Below, piece by piece: positions 1 to 10,690 of a stretch of DNA of 64,000 nucleotides. This stretch comes from Grammothele lineata (taxonomy: Eukaryota > Basidiomycota > Agaricomycetes > Polyporales > Polyporaceae): assembly GCA_002150815.3 (NCBI GenBank), contig NDFF03000038.1, forward strand, positions 496,001-560,000, given 5' to 3'. The notes beneath the pieces were generated by a model. It saw nothing but the letters and a program-made list of their open reading frames with translations, was not told the DNA's origin and did no database searches. Numbering within the stretch: the stretch's first letter is position 1; each line of letters begins with the position of its first letter. The translations under genes were made by a program, and so were the position numbers.

Positions 1-489
1 GTATGCGATCTATGGAAGCTAGCTCTAGCTGTACTGTTATGTAGGTAGTGGCCAGGCATACAATAGATGGTCGACGTCACAAAGCTCTCCTTTTCCTCGG
101 TCGAGAGGTTGCAAGGATAAGCAAATTTTGCATCCCCAGACGCTGTACTTGGGCCAAGATGTAGTACTAGGGTATACAGCACCGCTTCCCATGGTTTGGT
201 TTATTGATGCGCCGTCCTTCAGCGAACAGTGCAGAACAACTTCCTAGGAACAAGTATGTGTGTAGCACCTCAGATTATCAGGGTATACGCTATACATTAA
301 TACACAAAGATCAATGTCCGCATCGTATATGGAACGGGGGCCCGGGCCAAGACGAGCCAAGGAAAGCCCACGCTCCCAACAGGCGTTCTTCACTACCGAC
401 GCGAGAAGAGCCATTGTCATCCCAACGAACCCCGTCGCGCCGCCGCAGCACGTCCTACGCTGACCTGCCTGTAGACAAACCGCACACGC
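1..489. other. intergenic, no gene seen
   Basis: Nothing convincing: reading frames here are short and run antisense into the end of the neighbouring ubiquitin-ligase gene. The stretch should contain the 3' UTR of that minus-strand gene. Confidence 0.5.
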
Positions 490-3400
490 CTACCGCTTTC
501 GTGCACGTACGGGCTGCCGACGCGGCGCACGGGCACGAACGGCAGGCGCGGGTACGGGCGCGACCACGGGAGCGCGAGCCGGTATGGCTTGCCGTAAGAA
601 GTCGACCATAGGATTAGGGCCGGCGATAGCGGCGGCGGCGGCGTGCGCAGGACCCGGGACGGGAGCGGGCGCAGGTGCAGCATGATTATGGTTGATGTGC
701 ACCTCGACATTAAACACGGGTCCGAGCCCGCCTGCTCCAGCGCCCACGCCGCGGTGGTGGTGATGATGGTGGACGACGTTTGCGCCGACGCCGCGCCGGA
801 CGATGACCGGGTTGGGGTCGACAGCGTCGCGGTCCAAGGCGCGGGCCTGTGCTATGGCTTCTCTATACTGGTTCCGGGCCTCCAAGAAACGCGCGTGAAT
901 GTCCGGGCGCGGGGCCGGGATCGCCCGCTGGTGGTCTTGGTGAATCATGCCGCCGGCGCGACCGACATGAACGTGAACAATTTCATGTCGGGGGTGCGAC
1001 GGCCCAGCTACGGGCGGGGGAAGGTCGACGGCAAGGTCCTTGTCGTCCACTTCGGGATGCAGGCGCTTGTACTCTTCAACCGCTTTCTTGGCGGCGGCGG
1101 TGACCTGCAGGGCCAGGGTCAGGGCTGCGATGAACATTCGCTTCGACGAGTTTCTGCACTGAAGCCTACCTCGTCGCTATGACGCCCTTCTACCGAGGAG
1201 TCCCACAACTGACACTTGTTCGGGTCGGCTCTCCCCGTGTACGGAGGTGGCTGATCGAAAGCAGATTCAGAACGAGCGTGACAAGCAATACCGGCGGCAT
1301 GGTAGAACGCTCACGTTGGAAAAGTGTTCGTAGCCGGTGATAACTTTACGGCAGATATAGCACGACATCGTGTTGCAGTTGGGGCACATCATCTTGTTGC
1401 ACTGTGCAGCCGAACAGAATTGTGAGTACGAGAACGGCACCAAATCGATCTACGACATCAGACTCACTCCCTGCTCCTTGATGAAAGCTGCGCAAAGCAA
1501 CGTGCAACCACGCCGTGAGTGACCGGAGAGAAGCACCTCACAGGAACGGAGTGCGCACCTTTCTTGCACTTGGGACAGTTCCGCATCAGCGCGCGAGCTG
1601 TGGAGGGCGACAGCCAGGTCAGCATCGGTGGACGGGCGCGGGCCACAGATCGGTGAAGGCCGCAACGTACTCATTGCTTCTTCGATGGCGTGTCGTGCGT
1701 CGAGCTTCTTGTCGTCGTCGACTTCTGCTCGATCGGCGCATCAGCGAACCGAAACTCCTGCGCACAGCATACAGTCGCGCTCCACCATCGAGACGTACCT
1801 TGACAGCTCTTCGGCAAGTGATCCTGTCGCGCGCGGGCAAAAGAAAAGATACCGTCAGCTTCGGGATTCCGAGCGAGAAGTCCGTCGCACTGCGAGGCGG
1901 GGCGCCGGACAGGGAGCGGGGAAGCGCGACAGCAGGCTGGCAACACGCTCCCGCCCGGTCGGGGTCCGGAGCATTGACAGAAACGATCACATCTGCGGTG
2001 GCGGGAGGGGGTCACGGGGGATTAGACACGTACCAGCTTCTTGCATTGACGGCACGTCACCGCGCCACATCCCTCGTTCTCGCACCGGAAAAGGCGTTCT
2101 TGCTCGTTCTCGATCACGACCTTGTACTCGCAAAACGGGCACTCTTCGAGACCCTCCAGCCCCGCGGCCTCGATCTCCTTGCGCTGCTTGACGCGCTCGT
2201 AGAGGTCGAGAAGTTTCTGCGGCAGGAAGCGGCGCAGCTCGGAGTCTGGAAACGGGAGTTTGCATCCAGACTGGTCCATGCAGACGATGCGCGCGTCGTG
2301 TTCACCGAGTTTCGTTTCAGCGTAGGACGTCATACACGTCGTACAGAACAGATGCGCCTCGGGGCACTGCACCATCTTGTCCTGTCCAAAGTGTCAGCAT
2401 CAGATACACCCGCTAGGGAGGCCAGTAACGTACGAATGGGTACTCGGAAAAGCAGCAGCCACACTCGATCCCGCCCTCCTCCTGGACTTCGGGCTCTTCC
2501 ACAACCTCCGTCGTACGCCGGACTTCTTCTTCATCGAGCATCTCTTGGATCCAACGCATCTCCGCCTCAAGCTCCGGATCGTGTCTCTGCACGCGCTTCC
2601 CCTTGCCCTTCGTGCGTGGTCTAGAAAGGGATTTGTACGGAAGGGGGTTCGTTGACTGATGAACTCGAAGCGCGAGGTACGTCGGCGCATATAGCATGTT
2701 ATTTGCTGACATCGTCACACGAATGTGCGGAGTGGGTATCATGGGGAAGTCAGACTCAAGTTGGGCCTGCGTTCCGAGTCAGCGTGCTAACTTCCCGGAA
2801 CATGTTCAGTAGCTCACCATTGCCAACTCGCCGTAATAGACTGTGCCTGCCGGCCTGCGGTTCTTGTCAGCGTAATCGATCTTCGGCTTGACCGCGCGTG
2901 GTGCTTCCGGTTCAGGTTCCTCTCGCTTCCGCTTCTCTTTCCCTTTGCGATCCGCTCTGGGGTAATCTGGGTTTTCGAATAGGGTGTGTAGGACTGGCTC
3001 GACGACCTTCTCTCTGTACGTAGGATGATGTTGCTCTATGAGCGACAGAACGTGAGCAGGAAGCACGTCCGGGATGATCTCGAGCACCTGCGCGACGAAG
3101 CCGTCAAACGGGATATCTTCTGGAATCGCCGGCGGTACAGGAGGAGGCGGGATTGGGGGAAATCGAGGCGGCTCAGGATCTATAACGGGTACCGCAGCTA
3201 CTCTGGGAGGTGCTGGTGCTGCGGCCGGCACATGCGCCGGTGCCCCGTCGTGCATGTTGAAGAAGTCCATCGCGTCGTCAGCCTCATCTGGAAGGAATAA
3301 TGGCAAAGGAGGACTCGGCGCGCGAGGAGGGGGTGCGGGTGCGGGTACTTCCTGTGGTGGCTGTGGAGGGGCGACGATAGGTTTGCTGGGAGCACGAGCC

Positions 3401-3615
3401 TTTTGCTTGCCCTGGCTTCGTTGAGAAGAGCTGGGTTCGCGGCTTGCACGAGTACGTCGGCGTGGTTGGGAAGGCCCGGCGCGGGGCTCTTCGTGCTCAG
3501 AATCGGTTAACTCGATGACGTCCCCCGAAGGGATAGGTCTTCGAGACCGTGCGCGCGTTTGACACTGCTTGTGCGGGTTGTCCCCCGAGTCCACGTCGAT
3601 AATCATAAGGCTCAT
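490..3615 (-). CDS. RBR-type E3 ubiquitin ligase, RNF216/TRIAD3-like
   Basis: Ten-exon model: 3615-2818, 2766-2434, 2381-2034, 1823-1799, 1724-1671, 1597-1559, 1487-1468, 1401-1315, 1250-1170, 1104-490. It totals 2400 bp (799 aa) and every junction is in phase. The N-terminus has an acidic SIM-like stretch (VIELTDSEHE), a proline-rich linker and a CUE-like helical segment near residues 190-240. RING1 starts at ECGCCFSEYPF and continues with the PEAHLFCTTC ligands. The IBR (CRQCKKLDHLPKSC) and RING2 (NCPKCKKAFIKEQGCNKMMC) follow. The post-RING helix runs from QLWDSS to AVEEYKRLHP, then a His/Ala/Pro-rich tail with six consecutive His. The order RING-IBR-RING with HLPKSC and EEAMTRAL between rings is typical of RNF216, which transfers ubiquitin through a RING2 cysteine. 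An upstream in-frame ATG at 3657 would add 14 residues, so the start is uncertain. Confidence 0.87.
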
Positions 3616-5248
3616 GTCTACGAACATAATCATAAGCACATGGCTGATGGACGGCATGAACGCTGCAGGCAGCGAAAAACGATTGACCAAGGTGTAGGTT
3701 GGGGGGAGCTCAGGCGTGATGAACCTGGACTATGCATATGATCAAGTTATAGGGATCAGGACGGCAAGAACTGATGCAATGACAGCTCCTCGAACGAATT
3801 TCCAGCACCCGAGTTCGATATAGGGGTAGACAGTGAATTTTAGAGATATATGAACGGGAGCTGCGTATTGGGATCGTAGAAGGGGGCTTTGAACACAGAA
3901 AAAAGTGCGGGGAAGAGGACTATCGGATATAAAGGAAGCTTACCGAACTGCCTCTATTTTCCCTCGGTCGCAGCGTATCCACAATCGAACGATAGTTTGC
4001 GTGGGAGTAATTGAGACGTCGTTCACCACAGTTTCCACTCTCCTGTCGACGCGAGATGCATGAGAAAGTAGACGGTTGGTTGAAGAGATGAAGTCGAGAC
4101 GAGTGGCAAGCAAGTGGCAAGCGCGAGGTGGTCGCGATGAGGTGAAGGCGACGCGCTGCTTTGACGCGCAGTTCCCGTGCCGGCAACCCACGCGCACGTG
4201 CACAACTGTCACGCGTGACGCTCACGATGCCATGTGACCTTGTCGTCAAGTTGGCTGCGCGCTTGCAGCCCCCAGGGCTTGTTTCCTGTCTACATCCGTC
4301 ACTGTGGTGAGTTGCCCCCAGCCTATAGAGTGACCTTGTTCTTACATCTACCACCATAGTCTCTTCATGACAGATGCGTTCGGTGTGTCCTTTGCCGTCG
4401 TAGGCGCTACATCCGAACAGAGTAGACCCGGATCTATCGCGCAGCCCCAATTGATCATCACTGCCCGTTCCGCGTAGCGCCTCTTTCGAAACGCCAGCTC
4501 ACTCCCGTTCACTTTCTGGGACTTGGCCAGCTGTTCGACAACATTCGTGGCGACCACTAGGGCTATCAAGGACGTGCACACGATGCACACCAACTGCTAA
4601 TACTCGCCCTCTGGCTTCGCTCTTTCGCTCTCTGTCACCTCCCATGTCGCTTCGGAATCGCCCATCGGAGCGACCTGGAGGCGGTGAAGATTTCAAAACT
4701 TTGACGACATCCGAGGCACTCGCAAGTGTAAATGCAGACCGCGATCGCATCCGTTCACATCACCTTGGGAACTCTGCCCAACGTGCGGTATGTCGATGGC
4801 CGGAGTCCAGGCAGCGTACCGCGACCGTCCAGGCGCGAGTGGCGCGTCACTCATCTGGATGTGCCACGCTGCTACATCTTTTGTTGCTACCGGCAAGGCT
4901 TTGCGCAGAAGATCGCGTGCAGTATGTACGCGATCGAGTCCTCATTATTGTTCTCGTCAAACTCGGTCTCCGACGCCCAACTTCTCCCGGGCGGCTAGGT
5001 GCATAACCCCGACTTCGTACGGGGCGCGTACTTTCCATAGGGGAACTGGAGTATGATGCAATGCCGTCACGAGGAGATGGGCTAACAAGTTCAAACGGTC
5101 GAGCCCTCACGCTGAATTGGTCGTCCCGGTGGCACGCCAGCGCGATCACGGCCCACGTTGATGCTAACACCGCCGCAGAGCGCGGTCGAGCGTCCGGCAT
5201 GCGCGACGGCGCGGACGTCGTTGGCCAGCGGGCGCGCGCCCTGAGGTG
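3616..5248. other. intergenic, no supported gene
   Basis: About 1.6 kb between the ligase and the DPBB gene. Several open frames of 60-180 codons occur on both strands, but none has recognisable motifs or a consistent intron pattern. The region should include the ligase promoter at its left end and the DPBB promoter at its right end. Confidence 0.5.
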
Positions 5249-5256
5249 TATATAAG
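5249..5256 (+). promoter_or_regulatory. TATA box (TATATAAG)
   Basis: A perfect TATA-type octamer about 117 bp before the ATG of the secreted DPBB gene, followed by a pyrimidine-rich stretch suited to transcription start. A strong TATA box fits a highly or conditionally expressed secreted protein. Confidence 0.65.
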
Positions 5257-5372
5257 GAGGCCCTCCAGCAGGGCAGTTTCTTCAGTTTGTAACTCACCTC
5301 CACTTCCATCGGAATTCTTCTTACGGCCCGGTGCCTCCCCCTTCAACGTACTCTCTTATTATCATTCTCGCC

Positions 5373-5880
5373 ATGCGCTTCTCCACCGTCCTCCTCGCCG
5401 TCGCCTCTGCCGTTACCCTCGGTGCTGCCCAGCAGCTCAGCAAGTCTGGCGGTGATGGTGCGTACCTTGCGCTTCCTCGTCCCCCCGGATTCGATGCTGA
5501 CGGCGTTGTGAATAGCCACCTTCTACACGGCTGGTCTCGGCTCCTGTGGCTTCCAGAACACCGACGCCGACTTCATCGTCGCCGTCGATGTCGCCACCAT
5601 CACCTCTTTCCCCGGTGCTGGTGCCAACCCCAACGCGTGAGTTCTCCCTCGGCTTCGTTCACGCACCTGTGCAGGCCTCTGACGCGTGCTCTGCAGTAAC
5701 CCGATGTGCGGTCGCCAGATGAAGATCACTGGCCCCGACGGCAAGACGGTCACCGTCACCGTCGCGGACACGTGCCCCGGGTGTGCCCCGGGCAGCGTGG
5801 ACCTGACCCCGACGGCGTTCCAGCAGCTCGCGTCGCTGGACGTCGGCCGTCTTCACGGGATCAGCTGGGAGCTGATCTGA
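5373..5880 (+). CDS. secreted double-psi beta-barrel (expansin/RlpA-like) protein
   Basis: Three exons, 5373-5457, 5516-5636 and 5697-5880, give 129 aa; junctions are in phase with GTGCGT and GTGAGT donors. A signal peptide (MRFSTVLLAVASAVTLGAA) is followed after a short linker by one DPBB domain, ATFYTAGLGSCGFQNTDAD through to HGISWELI. The family hallmarks present are the paired cysteines in GSCGF, PMCGRQM and DTCPGC, and the D of ADTCPGC. In fungi such short proteins are loosenin/expansin-like or cerato-ulmin-neighbour 'barwin-like' proteins that act outside the cell on wall polysaccharides, without known hydrolysis. There is no carbohydrate-binding module. The TATA box sits 117 bp upstream. 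Confidence 0.9.
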
Positions 5881-6203
5881 GGCCCGGGACGTTGCGCGTG
5901 ATGACTTTGATGATTGTTCATGATGATGTACGACTTACGCACTGTTTAATGAATTGCGGTGGTTGTGGAATACGTGGCTGGTGCCAGTGTGACGTGTGTG
6001 GCGTGAATGTCGGCGACGACGGTCGAGTTGGCGGGCTGCCAGTACCTTCGGAATGTTATCCGAGTCGTGTACATCGCCGACGCAGACAGTGGGCCACGTA
6101 CGACGCGGACTCTGAACTCGTTCAGGCGCTCGAGCCGTTAGGCGCTTCTCAACTTCAACCGTTACGCCGTTCAGCATCGCCCTCCTAGTCCTTTCTCCGA
6201 GGC
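5881..6203. other. short intergenic region
   Basis: About 320 bp holding the DPBB 3' UTR and the promoter of the next gene; no further gene seen. Confidence 0.5.
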
Positions 6204-6695
6204 ATGTCTGTTCCAGACGATCCCAGAGCACGGTACGCTACGCTCGTTTATTCGCCATTGGTAATCTGCATTTACACTTGATCTCACAGCCTGGCTACAC
6301 CCCCTCCCCCCGATCCGGAGCTTCTCGCCACAGGCCGTACCTTCGTGTACGCCCGCATCGTGGATGACAGCTGCGTGCCCGCCTACAAGGCAGCATTCCC
6401 CACCGCCAGAGCGACAGAGCTGAGAGACATGATCACCCTGTTTTTCCGGGGAAGGGGAGTAGGTCGGCGCCCCGGGCACCTGCGCGTCCCCCCCACTGGC
6501 ACACGAGAATTGTCCCCGGCCGAGCGCAAGATGGCTCCGCGGTACGTCATATATGCCGAGTACTCGCACAACCCGGGGCGTGGGCGGACGAATATGTTCA
6601 ACATGGTGGAGCGTGCCGATGTGGAACAACTCGCGGCGTTTGAGAGGCTCTTCGGGATCGACGAGCAGCCGGTTAAGTGGTATCGGTTCTCGTGA
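6204..6695 (+). CDS. small protein of unknown function (family S)
   Basis: Two exons, 6204-6232 and 6290-6695, separated by a 57 bp intron, encode 144 aa. The first exon is only ten codons and ends in phase 2. I do not recognise the domain. The core carries PPPPDPELLATGRTFVYARI, a central basic loop, and a C-terminal ADVEQLAAFERLFGID helix. The same pattern occurs on the minus strand at 49743-50345 (PPVPDDVLRNG...DRFVY...EQFKEIFGL), with the same first-intron phase, and as a broken copy at 46.2-46.8 kb. It therefore belongs to a small local gene family. No signal peptide or membrane segment is visible. Confidence 0.6.
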
Positions 6696-7306
6696 ATGTT
6701 TACGCCCTTGCAGGTGTGTAGTAGACGCCTCCGACGAGAATTGCGCCGCCATTCTAACTTCGTCTTTACATGTCGTCTGATTAGACAGTCTTCCGTCTAT
6801 TACAGTGGCATGCGCGGAGTGGCGCCCTCTTCATTGAATGTTCGTTTTCCGGTGTTAACGGTAGCCCAAATTCTCTGGCGGTTGTTAGTTACATGCGAGC
6901 ACGGTCGACTACTAGTTTGTAGCTGTGTGTGTGGCGATGTGGATCAGCCTGAGCTGTTTTGGCCCCATGTCAGTGAAGTGGGTGAAGCGTAGGGTTAGAG
7001 GACGTACTAAGTAATAGATTTACGCGTTAAGGACAACCAAGAGGGCGAAGAGTTCCGAGTTCCACTCACAGAACTTGTGAAGGCCATGGAAAAGAGCAAG
7101 AGCGCGTCAGCCGCCAATCAGCCGCGCTGTAATGGAGGTTGCTTACGTCATAAACCTATGTTTACAGCGCTGATGGGGCGTGGGCGCGGGCTACAACGAG
7201 CGAGACATGCACGATGCCCTGAGCCATTCATGACCCTCACGACCCCCGTCCTCGACTCCCGAGTCTCTGCTGCTCGCTGACTGGGACCGACGATTCCTTG
7301 TGCGCG
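6696..7306. other. intergenic, no gene seen
   Basis: About 600 bp between the small gene and the TLDc gene. No coding pattern on either strand. Confidence 0.5.
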
Positions 7307-9442
7307 ATGGAGGGCTCGACAGCCCGATCCGCGATCCACATCGCCCCGCTCATCCCCTTGCCCGCCCCACCCCCGCCCCGGACGCAGAACGCAGGGGACG
7401 ACAAGGAGGACCTGTTCGCCAGCCTGTTCTCCCCGCCCACGCCCCGCGCGTCGCCGTCGCACTCCCCGGACCCGTTTGGTGCTGTTGCTGGAGGAAGACA
7501 GGATGGGTCGGCACACGTGCGCAACACGTCGGCAGACTCGGACTTTGGGGCGTTCGTGTCTGTGTCGGCGGCGGAGGGCCCGCTGGGGACGGGCGGGGAG
7601 CCGGACCCGTTCACCCCGATCCATAGCGGGTTCTTTGAGGATGCGAAGGCGGCGTCGGAGAAGAAGCGGAGGGAGGTCTTGGATGAGCTGCTCTCGCATG
7701 AGCAGGACCCGCTTTACTGGCTGCAAGGTGCGGGCTCTGCCCAGCCGTCCGCTTCTGCCTCTGCGGCTGGGGCTGCTGCTACGCCCTCGATATCGTCCCG
7801 GAACACGTCACAGATGTCATTGGGCGATGCCCTCATCGACTTTGATCCCCTCGCCTCTTCGGATCCTCCCCCGCCCGCCCCCGCCGCCGAAGCAAGACCC
7901 CCTCCACCAGCCTCCGATCCCGCACAAGACCTACTCATAGACGTCGACCCCCTCGCCTCAGACGCCTCCTCCTCCTCCCACCACCACCACCGCGCGCACA
8001 CGCACCCGCGCCCATCCACCTCCCCCGTCACGCGCTCGCCCTCCCTCCCGCCCCAGTCCCCCAAACGCCTCTCCACGCCCGAGATCCAGCGCACCCAGTC
8101 CTCCTACTTCACGCCCTCCGCCCTGCCCTCCCGCTGGGTCTCCAACCTCCTTTCGTCGACTATCCGCGCGCCCCGCACGGGGCCGTCTACACCTCCCGCT
8201 GCTGCTGCAGCGTCGTCCATTTTTGGCTCGAGAGAAGATTCCTTTGACGGCGCGTTCTCCCGCTCTGCTCCTCACTCCCGCTCAGGCACTTTCCACTCAC
8301 ACTCTCACGCGCACTCGCATTTCGACTCCACCCCTCCCCCTGTTGCACCCATCTCAGGCCCAGGGCTAGACGCAGCGATCACCCACGGCACGCCCTTCGC
8401 CGCGCACGCGTTCGTGCCCGCCCCTGGCGCCCCGGGGTTCGCGGGGGACAGCAAGTGGGACAAAGGCTTCGAGTTCGACAGGGCGCAGGTCGAGAGGCGC
8501 AGTGTGAGGCTCACGGGGAGGAGGGAGGGCACGGAGGGGGTGTTGACGGTCGAGTTGGCTGATCAGGTGCGTTTTCCTTGGGAGTGCATGCGTGTATGCG
8601 CTCGTATGCTCATACGCGGACGCGCGTCGCTGCAGCTCCGCCCATACTTCCCCGCCCTCTTCCGCCTCCCGAAGACCTGGGCCCTGCTCTACAGCCTCGA
8701 CCAGCACGGCATCTCCCTCAACACCCTCTACGCGCACACCTCTGATCATCGTTCAAGCAGCGGGGGAGGGGGAGGAGGAGGAGGAGGGGGAGGGGCGCTC
8801 CTGGTCGTGCGCGACGCGGGCGACGCGGTGTTTGGCGCGTGGATGGGCGAGGGGATCCGGCTGAGCAGGGGGGCGTATTATGGGAGTGGGGAGTCGTGAG
8901 TTTCTCTTTGCTTCTCTTCTTCTTTTCCCCTTCTTTTCCCCTTCTTCCCCTCTTTGCGTCCTCTGGCACTTTGTGATCTGGATATGAGAAACTGACTCAC
9001 GACGGGCGAGCGAACAGTTTCCTATGGCGCAAGACGCCCGAGGGCGGCGTGCGCGTGTACAAGTGGACGGGCAGGAACGACTACGTCGCGCTCTGCGAGC
9101 CGGATTATATCTCTTTTGGCGGCGGGTGCGTCTCCTTCTCCCCTTTCCCTTTTGCCCCACCCCATCCCCTCCTCTTCCCCCTTCCCTGCTCCCGTCTGTC
9201 CGCGCTCGACCCCGACCCCAAGAGCTGACGCACGCACACGCAGAGACGGCACCTACGGCCTCTGGCTGGACGACACCCTCGCGGACGGCTCCTCCGCGCG
9301 CTGTCCTACGTTCGATAACGAGCCCCTCTGCTCCTGCCCCCCTGGCTCCAGCACTGGCGGAGGAGTGGGGGTAGGGGCGGGGGCGGGGAGGGGCACGGTG
9401 CGGTTCGAGTGTGTCGGGTTGGAGGTTTGGGGGGTTGGGTGA
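7307..9442 (+). CDS. TLDc-domain (OXR1-like) protein with adaptor-binding N-terminus
   Basis: Four exons, 7307-8566, 8636-8895, 9018-9125 and 9244-9442, make 608 aa with all phases consistent. The start is the ATG of MEGSTARS; reading frame upstream has no ATG. The first ~330 residues are disordered, Pro/Ser/His-rich, and carry repeated short motifs: DLFASLF, two DPF (PDPFGAV, PDPFTPI), SDFGAFVSV, and the pair LIDFDPLAS and LIDVDPLAS. The TLDc domain follows, split by an internal poly-Gly insert (GGGGGGG after SDHRSSS), and includes LFRLPKTWALLYSLDQHGIS, TPEGGVRVYKWTGRNDYVAL, GGGDGTYGLWLDD and CPTFDNEPLC, ending in VGLEVWGVG. TLDc proteins such as OXR1 and Rtc5 bind and regulate the V-ATPase; the DPF and FGAF motifs suggest contact with clathrin adaptors (inference). 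The poly-Gly insert is unusual. Confidence 0.88.
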
Positions 9443-9537
9443 GCGTGATATAGGGGGAGGGGAGGGAGGAGGATTGGTGAGTGAGTCGTACCTCGAGCAC
9501 GAGGGAGGGTGTGGCTGACGAATCTTGTCCTACTAGG

Positions 9538-10690
9538 ATCGCTGCTGTCATAGATGAAAGACTGTATCCCGTAGTGCTCCCGGACTCGACTCGACGCGAT
9601 TTGAATGAACTGTAATACGCCCGTGCTCAAGCGACACGTACATACCACACATACACCCATCCATTCATCTTTGCATATTTATCTCATTGGATTTCGCACT
9701 CCTTCTGTGACTGTTCTGTCGGCTTGCGTCAAGGACAGGAAATCGTCACAGACGGCGGCGGCGGGCGTGAGGGAACGGCCAAATCTGAGTGCGTTGGATT
9801 GCCAGAGATTTCCTGGGCTGGTTGGTTGACGGCGGGATGAGGGACAAGGGTAAGAATGGAGAAGAGGCTGGATTGGGCGGATTGAACTGCAGGTAAGTGC
9901 TAGGCTTTACGGTTTTATATAATATAGGCCGAGCCTGTCGTGTTGATGCTTTTTTATTAGACTGTTGCTGAAGACGGACACGTATCCCGCAGTACCCCCA
10001 CTCTGGACTCAACTCGACGCGATTCGAATGAATCGAACTCAGCTATAACCCAGTCGCGCTCGCTCGGAATGTATATACATACCTATACCCTCCTCGCATC
10101 CACACGGTCACGCTGCTTCTCCGGCTTGCGTTAACGGCAGAAACGGTCACGGCCGGCGGTGGCACGCGAGTGAGCGGCTAGGTCCGAATACGTCAGGTGA
10201 GAGCTGTGGAAACTTAATTGATCAGCGGCGGGGAAAGGGGTGGGATAGGGATAGGGAGGAAGTTGGAGGGGATGGATGGGAACGCAGGTGAGTGCGAGGC
10301 TTTATTGTTTTGTAGGTGGAACCTGTCGTGCTGATGCTTTTTGGGTAGATTGCTGCTGCAGACGAAACTGTACCCCACCCCGCCCCGCTTCGGTCCGGAC
10401 TCGACTCGACTCGGATGCTCCCTCAACGCGAGTGGTGTACGTACTGCTACTTTCTGTGTATTCAGCGCGCTTCGTTGGTGGCAGCTCACCCATCCGGTCA
10501 GAACGTCTCGATGACAAGTCGCGAGTACGTACCACCTCCGCAGCGGCGGGTGCTCCGCCAGCGCACGTCAAGCTTGGCGTCTGGGGGGTGGTCGCGGTTG
10601 AGTGTGGCGAGGGTTTGGGCAATCCGAGGCGAGGCAGGGACGAAGATGAGCCTGGGCTGGCAGCGGGCGAACAGAGCGGACGCGGAGGGT
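9538..10690 (+). repeat. degenerate ~400 bp tandem repeats
   Basis: Three successive blocks start near 9538, 9959 and 10348 and share landmarks in the same order. First is GCTGnnGnnnnnGA followed by GTATCCCGnAGTnC and a GGACTCGACTCGACGCGAT-like string. Next come a CGGCTTGCGTnAnGG stretch and an A-rich/G-rich middle. Each block closes with GCAGGTnAGTGCnAGGCTTTA and CCTGTCGTGnTGATGCTTTTT. The third block is the most diverged. The repeats hold no conserved reading frame. Confidence 0.65.

Noticed and set aside
1515..2624. A 369-codon open frame on the plus strand
   Set aside because: It is antisense to the RING/IBR exons of the ubiquitin ligase, whose ten-exon model has matching phases and zinc ligands; the plus frame has no motif.
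3920..4450. A 176-codon minus-strand frame
   Set aside because: No family resemblance or splice context, and its translation looks like random sequence.
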